Shown here in pieces: positions 6,943-13,941 of a stretch of DNA of 16,485 bases (position 1 is its first letter; each line of letters starts with the position of its first letter). Source of the stretch: an uncultured Bacteroidia bacterium. Lineage in GTDB: Bacteria; Bacteroidota; Bacteroidia; Bacteroidales; UBA932. Under the pieces are notes generated by a model, which saw only the letters and a program-made list of their open reading frames with translations, was not told where the DNA came from and did not search any database. The stretch covers positions 1-16,485 of the forward strand of contig CADBMK010000130.1 in NCBI GenBank assembly GCA_902795785.1, written 5' to 3'. The position numbers were made by a program, and so were the translations under genes.

Positions 6943-7739
6943 AAGGCACCAAGTTTCAATCTATACTTGATACTTCCAAAATTTCTGTAATAAAGGCCGC
7001 TGGCACCCTCTCCACGCAGAGGGAAACGATACCAGTTCACAGGATCCACAGTAAAATCCACACTGCCGCGCTCCCCTTCCGCCTCAAAGCCCAGCTCACG
7101 ATAAGCCCTTCCGTCGGACCATTCCAGATCAGCATAGGTCATAATATCGTCAGGCTGAACCTCTTTGATGAAGGCCTTGAGCACCTTTCCCATTCCTCCG
7201 ACAACGCGGACATCCGGAAGGGACGCATACCTCACCCACTCATAGGAACTGACTATGACCCCGTCCTTGTTCCAACGCCTTGGCGCAGAAAACTCAGAGA
7301 CGGCCACCATCGTCCCCTTGGGCAATTTGTAGTCTCTTTTCAGAAAAAGGCCGTAGCGGTAACGGCAGGAAGCGTCTCCGTAACTGTGACAGTCCGAGAG
7401 GAAGGCGGCAGCCGTCGGCTTGTCAATTCTTCTAACCTCGCAGAAACGGGCGAAGACACTCGTAAACGCGTGGAAATGTGCCAGAAGACGGGACCTTGTC
7501 ATCGCACCGGAGCTCATCCACCTGTCCTGAGGAAGGATGATTACAGGCTTAGAAAACTGCTGTCTGGTTTTAAGGATGCTGTCGTGGACGGCAATGGCAT
7601 CCTCCAGGGTCCGGGCTGAGATTGGAACGGGTATTACCGCCAGGTCCTCGGACTCGAAGACCACGTTCCCGCCCACCAGGGTTTCCCTGACAGATTCGTT
7701 CTTTAGAAGGAGTTTTCTTATTTCACCAGTGAACGACAT
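6933..7739 (-). CDS. Hypothetical protein, C-terminal domain like phage homing-endonuclease-associated/GNAT-like domain
   Basis: A 268-residue soluble protein that I cannot name. The N-terminal half (1-120) has no motif I recognise, but several Cys and His residues are present, including FCEVRR and SDCHSYGDASC (115-125). From about 128 to 240 it resembles a domain found in many phage and Bacteroidota hypothetical proteins: a strand with VAVSEF, SSYEWVRYASLPDVRVVGG (164-182), then DDIMTYADLEWSDGRAYRELGF (197-218). The SYxDxRWSxGxxYxxLGF pattern is often annotated as homing-endonuclease related, and the YxxLGF end resembles GNAT acyltransferases. The start overlaps the recX end by 22 bp, indicating translational coupling. 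It is the last gene of the rlmN operon. The domain resemblance is from memory and needs a profile search. The function is unknown. Confidence 0.75.
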   Translation of the reverse strand: MSFTGEIRKLLLKNESVRETLVGGNVVFESEDLAVIPVPISARTLEDAIAVHDSILKTRQQFSKPVIILPQDRWMSSGAMTRSRLLAHFHAFTSVFARFCEVRRIDKPTAAAFLSDCHSYGDASCRYRYGLFLKRDYKLPKGTMVAVSEFSAPRRWNKDGVIVSSYEWVRYASLPDVRVVGGMGKVLKAFIKEVQPDDIMTYADLEWSDGRAYRELGFEAEGERGSVDFTVDPVNWYRFPLRGEGASGLYYRNFGSIKYRLKLGAFKY

Positions 7740-8170
7740 ACTGAATCAACTTCGTCGTATTCATAACCTCTGGAAAGACCGTACCTGAGGAGCCTCAACC
7801 TGGCGTCAGGCATATCTTTAACAGTTCTGTACTTGGCCTCAAGAAGCTTCTGCAGCTTCTTTCCCGCAGCCGGAGCGTCTATTTCCTTCAGGGCGGCGCG
7901 GGCGGTTTCCATGGAAATCCCCTTTGCCGCAAGGGCGTGGACAATCTTCACGGGGCCCCACCCTGTAAGATGGGCTTTTTCACGGGCAAAGGCACTGCAA
8001 TAGCGGCGGTCATCCACATATTTATCCCGGACGAGGGAGGAGACAATCTTTTCCGCAGCATCCCTGTCCCCTTCCAGGGCTTTAAGGGCCTTGGTCAGGA
8101 CATCGCGCGTGCAGTATTCCCTACGGGAGCACTGCCTCTGCAACCTGTCAAGAATCTGTTCGGAAGTCAT
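7718..8170 (-). CDS. recX: Recombination regulator RecX
   Basis: A 150-residue helical protein of the RecX family, which binds RecA filaments and modulates their growth and strand-exchange activity. Family-like segments are the N-terminal LxRxCSRREYCTRDV region (about 9-25), DKYVDDRRYCSAFAREKAHLTGWGPVKI (about 49-76) and the second repeat ALAAKGISMETARAALKEID. The length is typical. It starts 2 bp after the patatin-type gene's stop and its end overlaps the next gene by 22 bp, so it sits in the middle of the rlmN operon. RecA itself is encoded about 3.6 kb away, divergently from the same promoter region, which supports the call. Confidence 0.9.
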   Translation of the reverse strand: MTSEQILDRLQRQCSRREYCTRDVLTKALKALEGDRDAAEKIVSSLVRDKYVDDRRYCSAFAREKAHLTGWGPVKIVHALAAKGISMETARAALKEIDAPAAGKKLQKLLEAKYRTVKDMPDARLRLLRYGLSRGYEYDEVDSVCRSLVK

Positions 8171-8172
8171 GG

Positions 8173-10551
8173 CTAGAAATCGAAACCCGCGCCGAAATAT
8201 ACTCCCACCTTGTTCGTATAATCGGACCAGTTCACGTTGAACCTTATAGGACCCAGCTTTGTATTATAATCATACTCAAGGCCCACTCCCGTATAGAGGG
8301 TAATCTTGCTCAGATGGCCGACATCCTTAAGGCTGGCTGCAGAGGAAATGTGATTGCCGATAAGCTTCACATAATTGTTCTTTCCAAACCTGTAACGGAA
8401 ATCAAGCCTGTAGACAAGCATGTTCCTTTCCATTGCAGCCACGTTGGTGATGCCGACAAAAGGAATCTGCTGTTCCAGATAACGTCCCTGCATGAGTCCG
8501 CCCACAGCGTTTGCGTATACGGTAGGAGGATTTTCTCCTATGAGGGACCTGGCCCAGACCATCGGTTCGATGAAAAGCCTGTCACGGACCGGAATGACGG
8601 TCCTGGTGGAGAATGAAAGGACAAAGAACTCCTCAGCGTTTATATCGATATCTCCCAGGAAAGCCTTTGAAAGGAAATTGAGCATAAATCCCTTCTTAGG
8701 AAAATAGAAATTGTCGAACGTCTCCGTATCCACATTGAGGAACAGTCCCACGTAGTCCGTATTGAAACGCGTGGTGCTGTAATCCGGCAGCTGGACATTG
8801 GCCATTACGTCGTCAATATGCCAGTAGTCATTCCTTATGCCCACCTCGTAGTTGAATTTCGACATTCTGATGTTGGAAAGGAACAGTTCCTGGCTGTTCT
8901 GCCAATATGCTATCTTGAACCTGCTGGAGCCGATGCTGAACTCGCTCTGGTCCACATATCGTGATGTCGTCCTTAAATTGCCGGAATGCCCCGCCCTGTC
9001 CACGTAATTAAAACGCAGGCTAAGTATAGGATTGGCCGTAATCTTGGCTGAGATCTGGGCTGAGAATCCGCTCAGGCGATGGACGAACAAGCCAGTTTCC
9101 AGAAGCAGGGAAACGATCTCCTCAGAATCGAACCTGGCCCCCACGCCGAAATGGTGGACCGGACCCTTATTACATTTGAAGACAAGGTCATACGGTTCCT
9201 CAGCGCCCTCAAGTTCATAAGTCACGAAGTCGAAGGCTCCTGTTCCGGAAATTTTGGCGATTGCCGATTCAATTTCCTCGCGGCCCACAGGGGTATTGAC
9301 TCCAAGACCGCATCTGCGGATCAGGTAGCGGCTTTCGTCATCGGTCACGCCTTCGATGGAAAGGGAACGGCACCTGACCTTGCGGGCGCCGATATCTGTG
9401 GCATGATGCCTCTTGTCAGGCGTCACTGCCCCCACGGCTGCCTTCAGGGCGGCAAAAGATTCCTCCTGCTCAGAAGCGGCCTGATAACCGCGCCTGAGGA
9501 GGGTGTCGATGTCGGCCTTTCCGAAACTCAGCATCGAATACCCTGTGATGTCCGGTCTTATGGATACGTCGGCAAGATCCCTGTTCTTCTCGTAGGCAGG
9601 CCTTCCAAGCATATCGATGCCCTGGCCCAGGAGATCACCCAGGTTGCGTATCTGGTCATAGTCAAGATAAGAACTTGACACGTCCACGCCGATGACATAA
9701 TCGGCGCCGAGGGCCTTGGCCACGTCCACGGGATAATTGTCACGCAGGCCGCCGTCCACCAGAATCATTCCGCCCACCTTTACAGGGGCGAAGAGTCCGG
9801 GGATGGACATCGTGGAGCGAAGCGCCGTAGGGAAATGACCGCCATACCATATCTTGGCCTTTCCGCTTACCATTTCAGTGGCCACACAGGCAAACGGGAT
9901 AGGAAGACTGCTGAATTCGGTATCGTCCTGATAGCCCACCGCCATGCTGTTGATGAGATTCAGACAGTTCTGGCCATAGACGAAGCCGGACGGAAGACTT
10001 CCGCGGATGTTGTCCTGCACCCTGTCACGGGAGTTGGCGAAACTGTTCTCATCAGCGCCGAAGTGGAGGACGTCTCCCTTCACGGCCATGTAATCTTTCT
10101 TAAGATAATAGAACGGGAAACCTAAGACATATCTTTCATCCGTCTTGGCCCTGTTATAAGTCTGGAATTCCCTTGGAATGTTGTCGGTAAGGGCGTCCTG
10201 CCAGTTGATGGACTCCATGAATTTCACAAGGTGATCGGCCGAGTAACCAAGAGAATAGAAGCCTCCGACAAGGCCTCCCATGCTGGTGCCGACCACAAGG
10301 TCCACCGGAATCTTCTGATCTTCCAGGTAGCGTAAGACTCCCACGTGGGCCGCACCCTTGGCTCCGCCGCCACTGAGGACAAGGGCCACTGTAGGACGGT
10401 GCGCCCTGATTGAATCAAGCCTGTGCCGGTATTTCATTATTGACAGGGAGTCCTGCTCCGGCGTAAGCGTTTCCACAGCCAGGCCCATGCTCTGGGCATT
10501 CAGGCCCAGGCACGTCAGAGCGGAAGCAACAATAGTCAAAAATCTTTTCAT
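8173..10551 (-). CDS. Patatin-like phospholipase fused to POTRA and outer-membrane beta-barrel (PlpD-like)
   Basis: A 792-residue outer-membrane protein with a signal peptide (cleavage near NAQ-S, residues 20-21). Domain order: patatin lipase at about 54-300, a POTRA-like domain at about 391-462, then a 16-strand-type barrel to the end. The patatin part shows the SGGGAKG oxyanion loop (60-66), the nucleophile elbow GTSMG (Ser90) and the DGG motif with Asp266, so the catalytic dyad is intact. The barrel has alternating strands and ends in GAGFDF with a terminal Phe, the usual BAM recognition signal. This layout resembles type Vd autotransporters such as PlpD, although Bacteroidota versions may keep the lipase on the periplasmic side. 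The neighbours are rlmN (2 bp upstream) and recX (2 bp downstream), which suggests co-transcription but no obvious shared function. Phospholipase activity is inferred from motifs. Confidence 0.92.
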   Translation of the reverse strand: MKRFLTIVASALTCLGLNAQSMGLAVETLTPEQDSLSIMKYRHRLDSIRAHRPTVALVLSGGGAKGAAHVGVLRYLEDQKIPVDLVVGTSMGGLVGGFYSLGYSADHLVKFMESINWQDALTDNIPREFQTYNRAKTDERYVLGFPFYYLKKDYMAVKGDVLHFGADENSFANSRDRVQDNIRGSLPSGFVYGQNCLNLINSMAVGYQDDTEFSSLPIPFACVATEMVSGKAKIWYGGHFPTALRSTMSIPGLFAPVKVGGMILVDGGLRDNYPVDVAKALGADYVIGVDVSSSYLDYDQIRNLGDLLGQGIDMLGRPAYEKNRDLADVSIRPDITGYSMLSFGKADIDTLLRRGYQAASEQEESFAALKAAVGAVTPDKRHHATDIGARKVRCRSLSIEGVTDDESRYLIRRCGLGVNTPVGREEIESAIAKISGTGAFDFVTYELEGAEEPYDLVFKCNKGPVHHFGVGARFDSEEIVSLLLETGLFVHRLSGFSAQISAKITANPILSLRFNYVDRAGHSGNLRTTSRYVDQSEFSIGSSRFKIAYWQNSQELFLSNIRMSKFNYEVGIRNDYWHIDDVMANVQLPDYSTTRFNTDYVGLFLNVDTETFDNFYFPKKGFMLNFLSKAFLGDIDINAEEFFVLSFSTRTVIPVRDRLFIEPMVWARSLIGENPPTVYANAVGGLMQGRYLEQQIPFVGITNVAAMERNMLVYRLDFRYRFGKNNYVKLIGNHISSAASLKDVGHLSKITLYTGVGLEYDYNTKLGPIRFNVNWSDYTNKVGVYFGAGFDF

Positions 10552-10553
10552 AG

Positions 10554-11627
10554 TTAAGGTGTCTTATGTTTTCCGGCGAGCATTCCACAGGCCGCGAGGA
10601 TGTCCTCGCCGCGGGAAGCGCGGATGGTTGTTGTAATGCCAAGACGGTTCAGCCTGTCACGGAACATTTCCATGACTCCCGAAGGTGAAGTGGTGTACGG
10701 AAAATCAGGGATCTGATGGAAACGTATGAGGTTCACGCGGCACTCAAGGCCTTTGAGAAGGCGGTAGAGGGCGTCGGCGTGCATCTTGTCATCATTGAAA
10801 CCGGAGAACATCGTATACTCGAAGGACACGCGCCTCTGGCCTGAGAAATCGTATTTGCGGATAAGGTTCAGGACGTCCTTCACCGGATAGGCCTGCTGGA
10901 CAGGCATCATGTCAGCACGCTCCTGTGGAAGAGGGTTGTGGAGACTGACTGCCAGATGGCACTTTGTCTCGTCAAGGAATTTCCTCAGGTTAGGGATGAC
11001 TCCGATGGTGGAGAGGGTGATTCGCTTCGGGCTCCAGCCGAAGCCCCAGTCCGCCGTCAGCACTTCGATGGCGCGCTTGACATTCTCGTAATTGTCAAGA
11101 GGCTCTCCCATCCCCATGAAGACGCAGTTAGTGAGTTCCTGAGCCTCGTCCACGGCTATAAACTGGGAAAGGATGTCGGCCACGGAGAGATTGCCGTGGA
11201 AACCCTGGCGGCCGGTCATACAGAAACGGCACCCCATCTTGCAACCAGACTGGGAAGATACGCAGAGGGTCTTGCGGTCCTCATCCGGAATCATCACAGC
11301 CTCGACGAATGCCTCCTCCATCTTCTCGTCAGGAGTAATCTCACAGGCGTTCAGCCCGTGGATGAGGGCGCATTTCACAGGGAAGAGATACTTCTTGGTG
11401 CCGTCGGTGGAAATCTGGCAGCCGGATGCGGGAGTATAGCCCAGGTCGAACAACTCGGAAAGCCTCTCACGGCCCGCCTTGGAGATATTTGTCATTTCGT
11501 CAAAACTTCTGACTTTCCTGACATACATCCACTGCGCGATCTGCTTTCCCGCAAACGCAGGGAGGCCCGCCTCAAGGGCCGCCGCCTTAAGTTCCTCCGG
11601 GGTTTTTCCAAGTAGTTTCCTCTTCAT
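10554..11627 (-). CDS. rlmN: Dual-specificity 23S rRNA A2503 / tRNA A37 C2-methyltransferase RlmN
   Basis: A 357-residue radical-SAM methyltransferase acting on adenine 2503 of 23S rRNA and position 37 of some tRNAs. The iron-sulfur motif CxxxCxxC is Cys129, Cys133 and Cys136 in SGCKMGCRFCMTG. Other marks are GMGEPLDNYENV, the STIGVIPNLRKF region, and the second catalytic, methyl-carrying Cys347 in AACGMLAG near the end. Between LFPVK and EAVMIP (about residues 85-110) there is a roughly 20-residue stretch that appears longer than in many homologues. ATG at 11627 fits the family N-terminus. It heads the rlmN/patatin/recX/hypothetical run and is divergent from recA. Cfr resistance enzymes share the fold, but the genomic context and sequence fit housekeeping RlmN. 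Confidence 0.96.
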   Translation of the reverse strand: MKRKLLGKTPEELKAAALEAGLPAFAGKQIAQWMYVRKVRSFDEMTNISKAGRERLSELFDLGYTPASGCQISTDGTKKYLFPVKCALIHGLNACEITPDEKMEEAFVEAVMIPDEDRKTLCVSSQSGCKMGCRFCMTGRQGFHGNLSVADILSQFIAVDEAQELTNCVFMGMGEPLDNYENVKRAIEVLTADWGFGWSPKRITLSTIGVIPNLRKFLDETKCHLAVSLHNPLPQERADMMPVQQAYPVKDVLNLIRKYDFSGQRRVSFEYTMFSGFNDDKMHADALYRLLKGLECRVNLIRFHQIPDFPYTTSPSGVMEMFRDRLNRLGITTTIRASRGEDILAACGMLAGKHKTP

Positions 11628-11648
11628 CTGACCATCCTTTTAGTCTTG

Positions 11649-11656
11649 CAAATTTA
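11649..11656 (-). promoter_or_regulatory. -7 box (TAAATTTG) for the rlmN operon
   Basis: The minus-strand TAAATTTG matches the Bacteroidota -7 element. Transcription would start near 11643, about 16 bases before rlmN. A poly-T/TTTG-like patch (11673-11678 read on the minus strand) lies slightly closer than the usual -33 distance. The box is back to back with the recA promoter, and their upstream regions overlap. Confidence 0.55.
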
Positions 11657-11690
11657 ATGAAAAAAGATGGGGCAAAAAACCGATTTTACT

Positions 11691-11698
11691 TATCTTTG
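11691..11698 (+). promoter_or_regulatory. -7 box (TATCTTTG) for recA
   Basis: TATCTTTG matches the Bacteroidota -7 element and is identical to the boxes before the peptide transporter and tdk. Transcription should start near 11705, giving a leader of about 40 bases. No clear -33 TTTG is found 19-21 bp upstream, which may mean a weak or regulated promoter. Confidence 0.6.
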
Positions 11699-11704
11699 TA
11701 ACAT

Positions 11705-11726
11705 TCTGGAAGAAAATCGCTCCAGA
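11705..11726. promoter_or_regulatory. Inverted repeat at the recA start site, candidate SOS operator
   Basis: TCTGGA (11705-11710) and TCCAGA (11721-11726) form a perfect 6-bp inverted repeat with a 10-base spacer. It begins at the predicted recA transcription start and ends 17 bases before the ATG. The position and two-fold symmetry suit a repressor site such as LexA, but the sequence is not the E. coli or Bacillus SOS box. It may instead be an mRNA hairpin. Confidence 0.4.
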
Positions 11727-11743
11727 TTTAAAATCAAATCATT

Positions 11744-12772
11744 ATGGCTAAAGAAGCAGAAGTTAACGCAGAGACTGTCAATGCCGCAAAACTGAAGGCA
11801 TTGCAGGCGACAATCGACAAGATTGAAAAAGACTACGGTAAAGGGACGATTATGAAGTTGGGGGATCAGCCACAATGGGACGTACAGGTTATTCCGAGCG
11901 GTTCCATCGCATTGGATCACGCTCTCGGCATAGGTGGTTATCCACGCGGACGTATCATCGAAATCTACGGTCCGGAATCCAGCGGTAAGACCACACTCGC
12001 AATCCACGCCATCGCCCAGGCGCAGAAACAGGGCGGAATCGCAGCGATGATTGATGCGGAGCACGCATTCGACAGGACTTATGCCAAGGCTCTCGGGGTC
12101 AACCTCGACACCCTCCTCATCTCTCAGCCGGACAACGGAGAGCAGGCGCTCGAGATTGCCGACAACCTCATCCGTTCAGGCGCAATCGACATCGTTGTAA
12201 TTGACTCGGTGGCAGCCCTCACTCCTAAGGCGGAAATCGAAGGAGAGATGGGAGACAACAAGGTGGGCCTCCAGGCACGCCTTATGAGCCAGGCCCTCCG
12301 AAAACTCACGGCAAACATCAGCAAGACAAACACCTGCTGCATCTTCATCAACCAACTTCGTGAGAAGATCGGCATCATGTTCGGCAATCCTGAGACCACC
12401 ACTGGCGGTAACGCCCTCAAGTTCTACGCATCCGTACGTATCGACGTGCGCAGGACAACCCAGCTCAAAGACGGCGACGAGGCCACCGGAAACCGCACAC
12501 GCGTGAAAGTTGTCAAGAACAAGATGGCTCCGCCTTTCAAGAAGGCCGAGTTCGACATCGTTTACGGTGAAGGAATCTCCCGTTCCGGTGAAATTACGGA
12601 CCTCGCCGTCGAATACGATATCATCCACAAGAGCGGCAGCTGGTTCAGCTACAACGACCAGAAGATTGCCCAGGGACGAGACAACCTCAAAAAACTCCTT
12701 ACCGACAACCAGGAATTCTGCGACGAGATCGAGGCTAAGGTAAGGGAGTATCTCCAGAGTATTAAAGACTAA
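11744..12772 (+). CDS. recA: Recombinase RecA
   Basis: A 342-residue ATP-dependent strand-exchange protein for homologous recombination and the SOS response. It shows Walker A GPESSGKT (76-83), Glu106 in DAEHA, Walker B VVIDS (Asp154), loop L1 EIEGEMGDNKVG, the NQLREKIG element (203-210) and loop L2 GNPETTTGGNALKFYAS (214-230). The length and order are typical; the C-terminal tail is short and only mildly acidic (EYLQSIKD). ATG at 11744 is followed directly by a family-like N-terminus (MAKEAEVNAE). A TATCTTTG -7 box and an inverted repeat lie upstream. trpS follows after 11 bp, so the two are probably co-transcribed. RecX is encoded in the divergent operon. Confidence 0.99.
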   Translation: MAKEAEVNAETVNAAKLKALQATIDKIEKDYGKGTIMKLGDQPQWDVQVIPSGSIALDHALGIGGYPRGRIIEIYGPESSGKTTLAIHAIAQAQKQGGIAAMIDAEHAFDRTYAKALGVNLDTLLISQPDNGEQALEIADNLIRSGAIDIVVIDSVAALTPKAEIEGEMGDNKVGLQARLMSQALRKLTANISKTNTCCIFINQLREKIGIMFGNPETTTGGNALKFYASVRIDVRRTTQLKDGDEATGNRTRVKVVKNKMAPPFKKAEFDIVYGEGISRSGEITDLAVEYDIIHKSGSWFSYNDQKIAQGRDNLKKLLTDNQEFCDEIEAKVREYLQSIKD

Positions 12773-12783
12773 CGAAAAGTATA

Positions 12784-13941
12784 ATGGCAAAAATCATCCT
12801 TACGGGAGACAGGCCTACCGGCCGTCTCCACATAGGTCACTACGTGGGATCGCTCAGGCGCAGGGTCGAACTCCAGAACAGCGGAAAGTTCGACGAAATC
12901 TACATTATGATTGCTGACGCCCAGGCTCTCACCGACAACTTCGACAACCCTGAGAAGGTACGTCAGAACATTATCGAAGTGGCTCTTGACTATCTCGCAG
13001 CCGGACTCGACCCGGAGAAGTCAAACCTCTTCATCCAGAGTCAGGTCAGCGAACTTACAGAACTCGATTTCTTCTATCAGAACCTCGTTACGGTACAGAG
13101 GCTTCAGAGAAACCCTACCGTAAAGCAGGAACTCGCCCTCAGGGGCTTTTCCGACAACGAGGAGGAGAATGAGAACAAACCTGGAACGCCTGTCGGATTC
13201 TTCTGTTATCCGATCAGCCAGGCTGCAGACATCACAGCCTTCAAGGGCAACGTGGTACCTGTAGGCGAGGATCAGGAGCCGATGATCGAGCAGACCCGCG
13301 AGATTGTCCGCAAGTTCAACACAACCTACGGCAAGGACGTGCTCGTAGAACCTGAAATCCTTCTTCCTGACAACGCATCCTGCCTCAGACTCCCGGGAAC
13401 CGACGGAAAGGCCAAGATGAGCAAGTCACTCGGGAACTGCATCTACCTCTCAGACTCGGCAGAGGAAGTGAACAAGAAGGTAAAGGGAATGTTCACAGAC
13501 CCTACGCACCTTCAGGTCAGCGATCCCGGTCACGTGGAAGGCAATACCGTATTCACATACCTCGACGCTTTCTGCAAGCCGGAGCACTTTGCAAAATTCC
13601 GCGAGGCCTTCATCGGCAAGAAGTCAAGTTTCGAATTCAATTCCCTCGACGAGGTCAAGGCCCAGTACCAGAAGGGCGGTCTCGGAGACTCAATGGTTAA
13701 GAACTTCCTTGCAGCAGTCCTCAACGACACCCTCGAGCCAATGCGCCAGCGCCGTCACTACTACGAGCAGAACATTCCTTTCGTCTATGAGACACTTAAG
13801 AAAGGAACTGCCGCAGCAAGGGCAAAGGCAGCACAGACCCTGTCAGAGGTAAAGGCCGCCATGAAGATCAACTACTTTGACGAAGGCGTCCTTGAAGAGC
13901 TCATCAAAGAGAACGAGCAGAAGTATCCTCAGAGCAAATAG
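12784..13941 (+). CDS. trpS: Tryptophanyl-tRNA synthetase
   Basis: A 385-residue class I aminoacyl-tRNA synthetase that charges tRNA-Trp. The HIGH motif is HIGH at 16-19 within GDRPTGRLHIGHYVG, and KMSKS is at 211-215. VGEDQEPMIEQTREI (160-174) is the usual Trp-specific segment. It is somewhat longer than many bacterial TrpRS (about 330-340): an acidic stretch NEEENENKPG at about 125-134 and a C-terminal helical extension account for the difference. It follows recA by 11 bp and likely shares its transcript. Its last 38 bp overlap the opposing helix-hairpin-helix gene, and an intrinsic terminator follows 28 bp after the stop. The TyrRS alternative is excluded by the motifs. Confidence 0.97.
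   Translation: MAKIILTGDRPTGRLHIGHYVGSLRRRVELQNSGKFDEIYIMIADAQALTDNFDNPEKVRQNIIEVALDYLAAGLDPEKSNLFIQSQVSELTELDFFYQNLVTVQRLQRNPTVKQELALRGFSDNEEENENKPGTPVGFFCYPISQAADITAFKGNVVPVGEDQEPMIEQTREIVRKFNTTYGKDVLVEPEILLPDNASCLRLPGTDGKAKMSKSLGNCIYLSDSAEEVNKKVKGMFTDPTHLQVSDPGHVEGNTVFTYLDAFCKPEHFAKFREAFIGKKSSFEFNSLDEVKAQYQKGGLGDSMVKNFLAAVLNDTLEPMRQRRHYYEQNIPFVYETLKKGTAAARAKAAQTLSEVKAAMKINYFDEGVLEELIKENEQKYPQSK

Noticed and set aside
10938..11615. 225-codon plus-strand frame opposite rlmN
   Set aside because: It is antisense to a certain rlmN gene with all radical-SAM motifs, and its translation shows no family features.
12176..12790. 204-codon minus-strand frame inside recA
   Set aside because: It is fully antisense to recA, with no promoter-like box and no domain.
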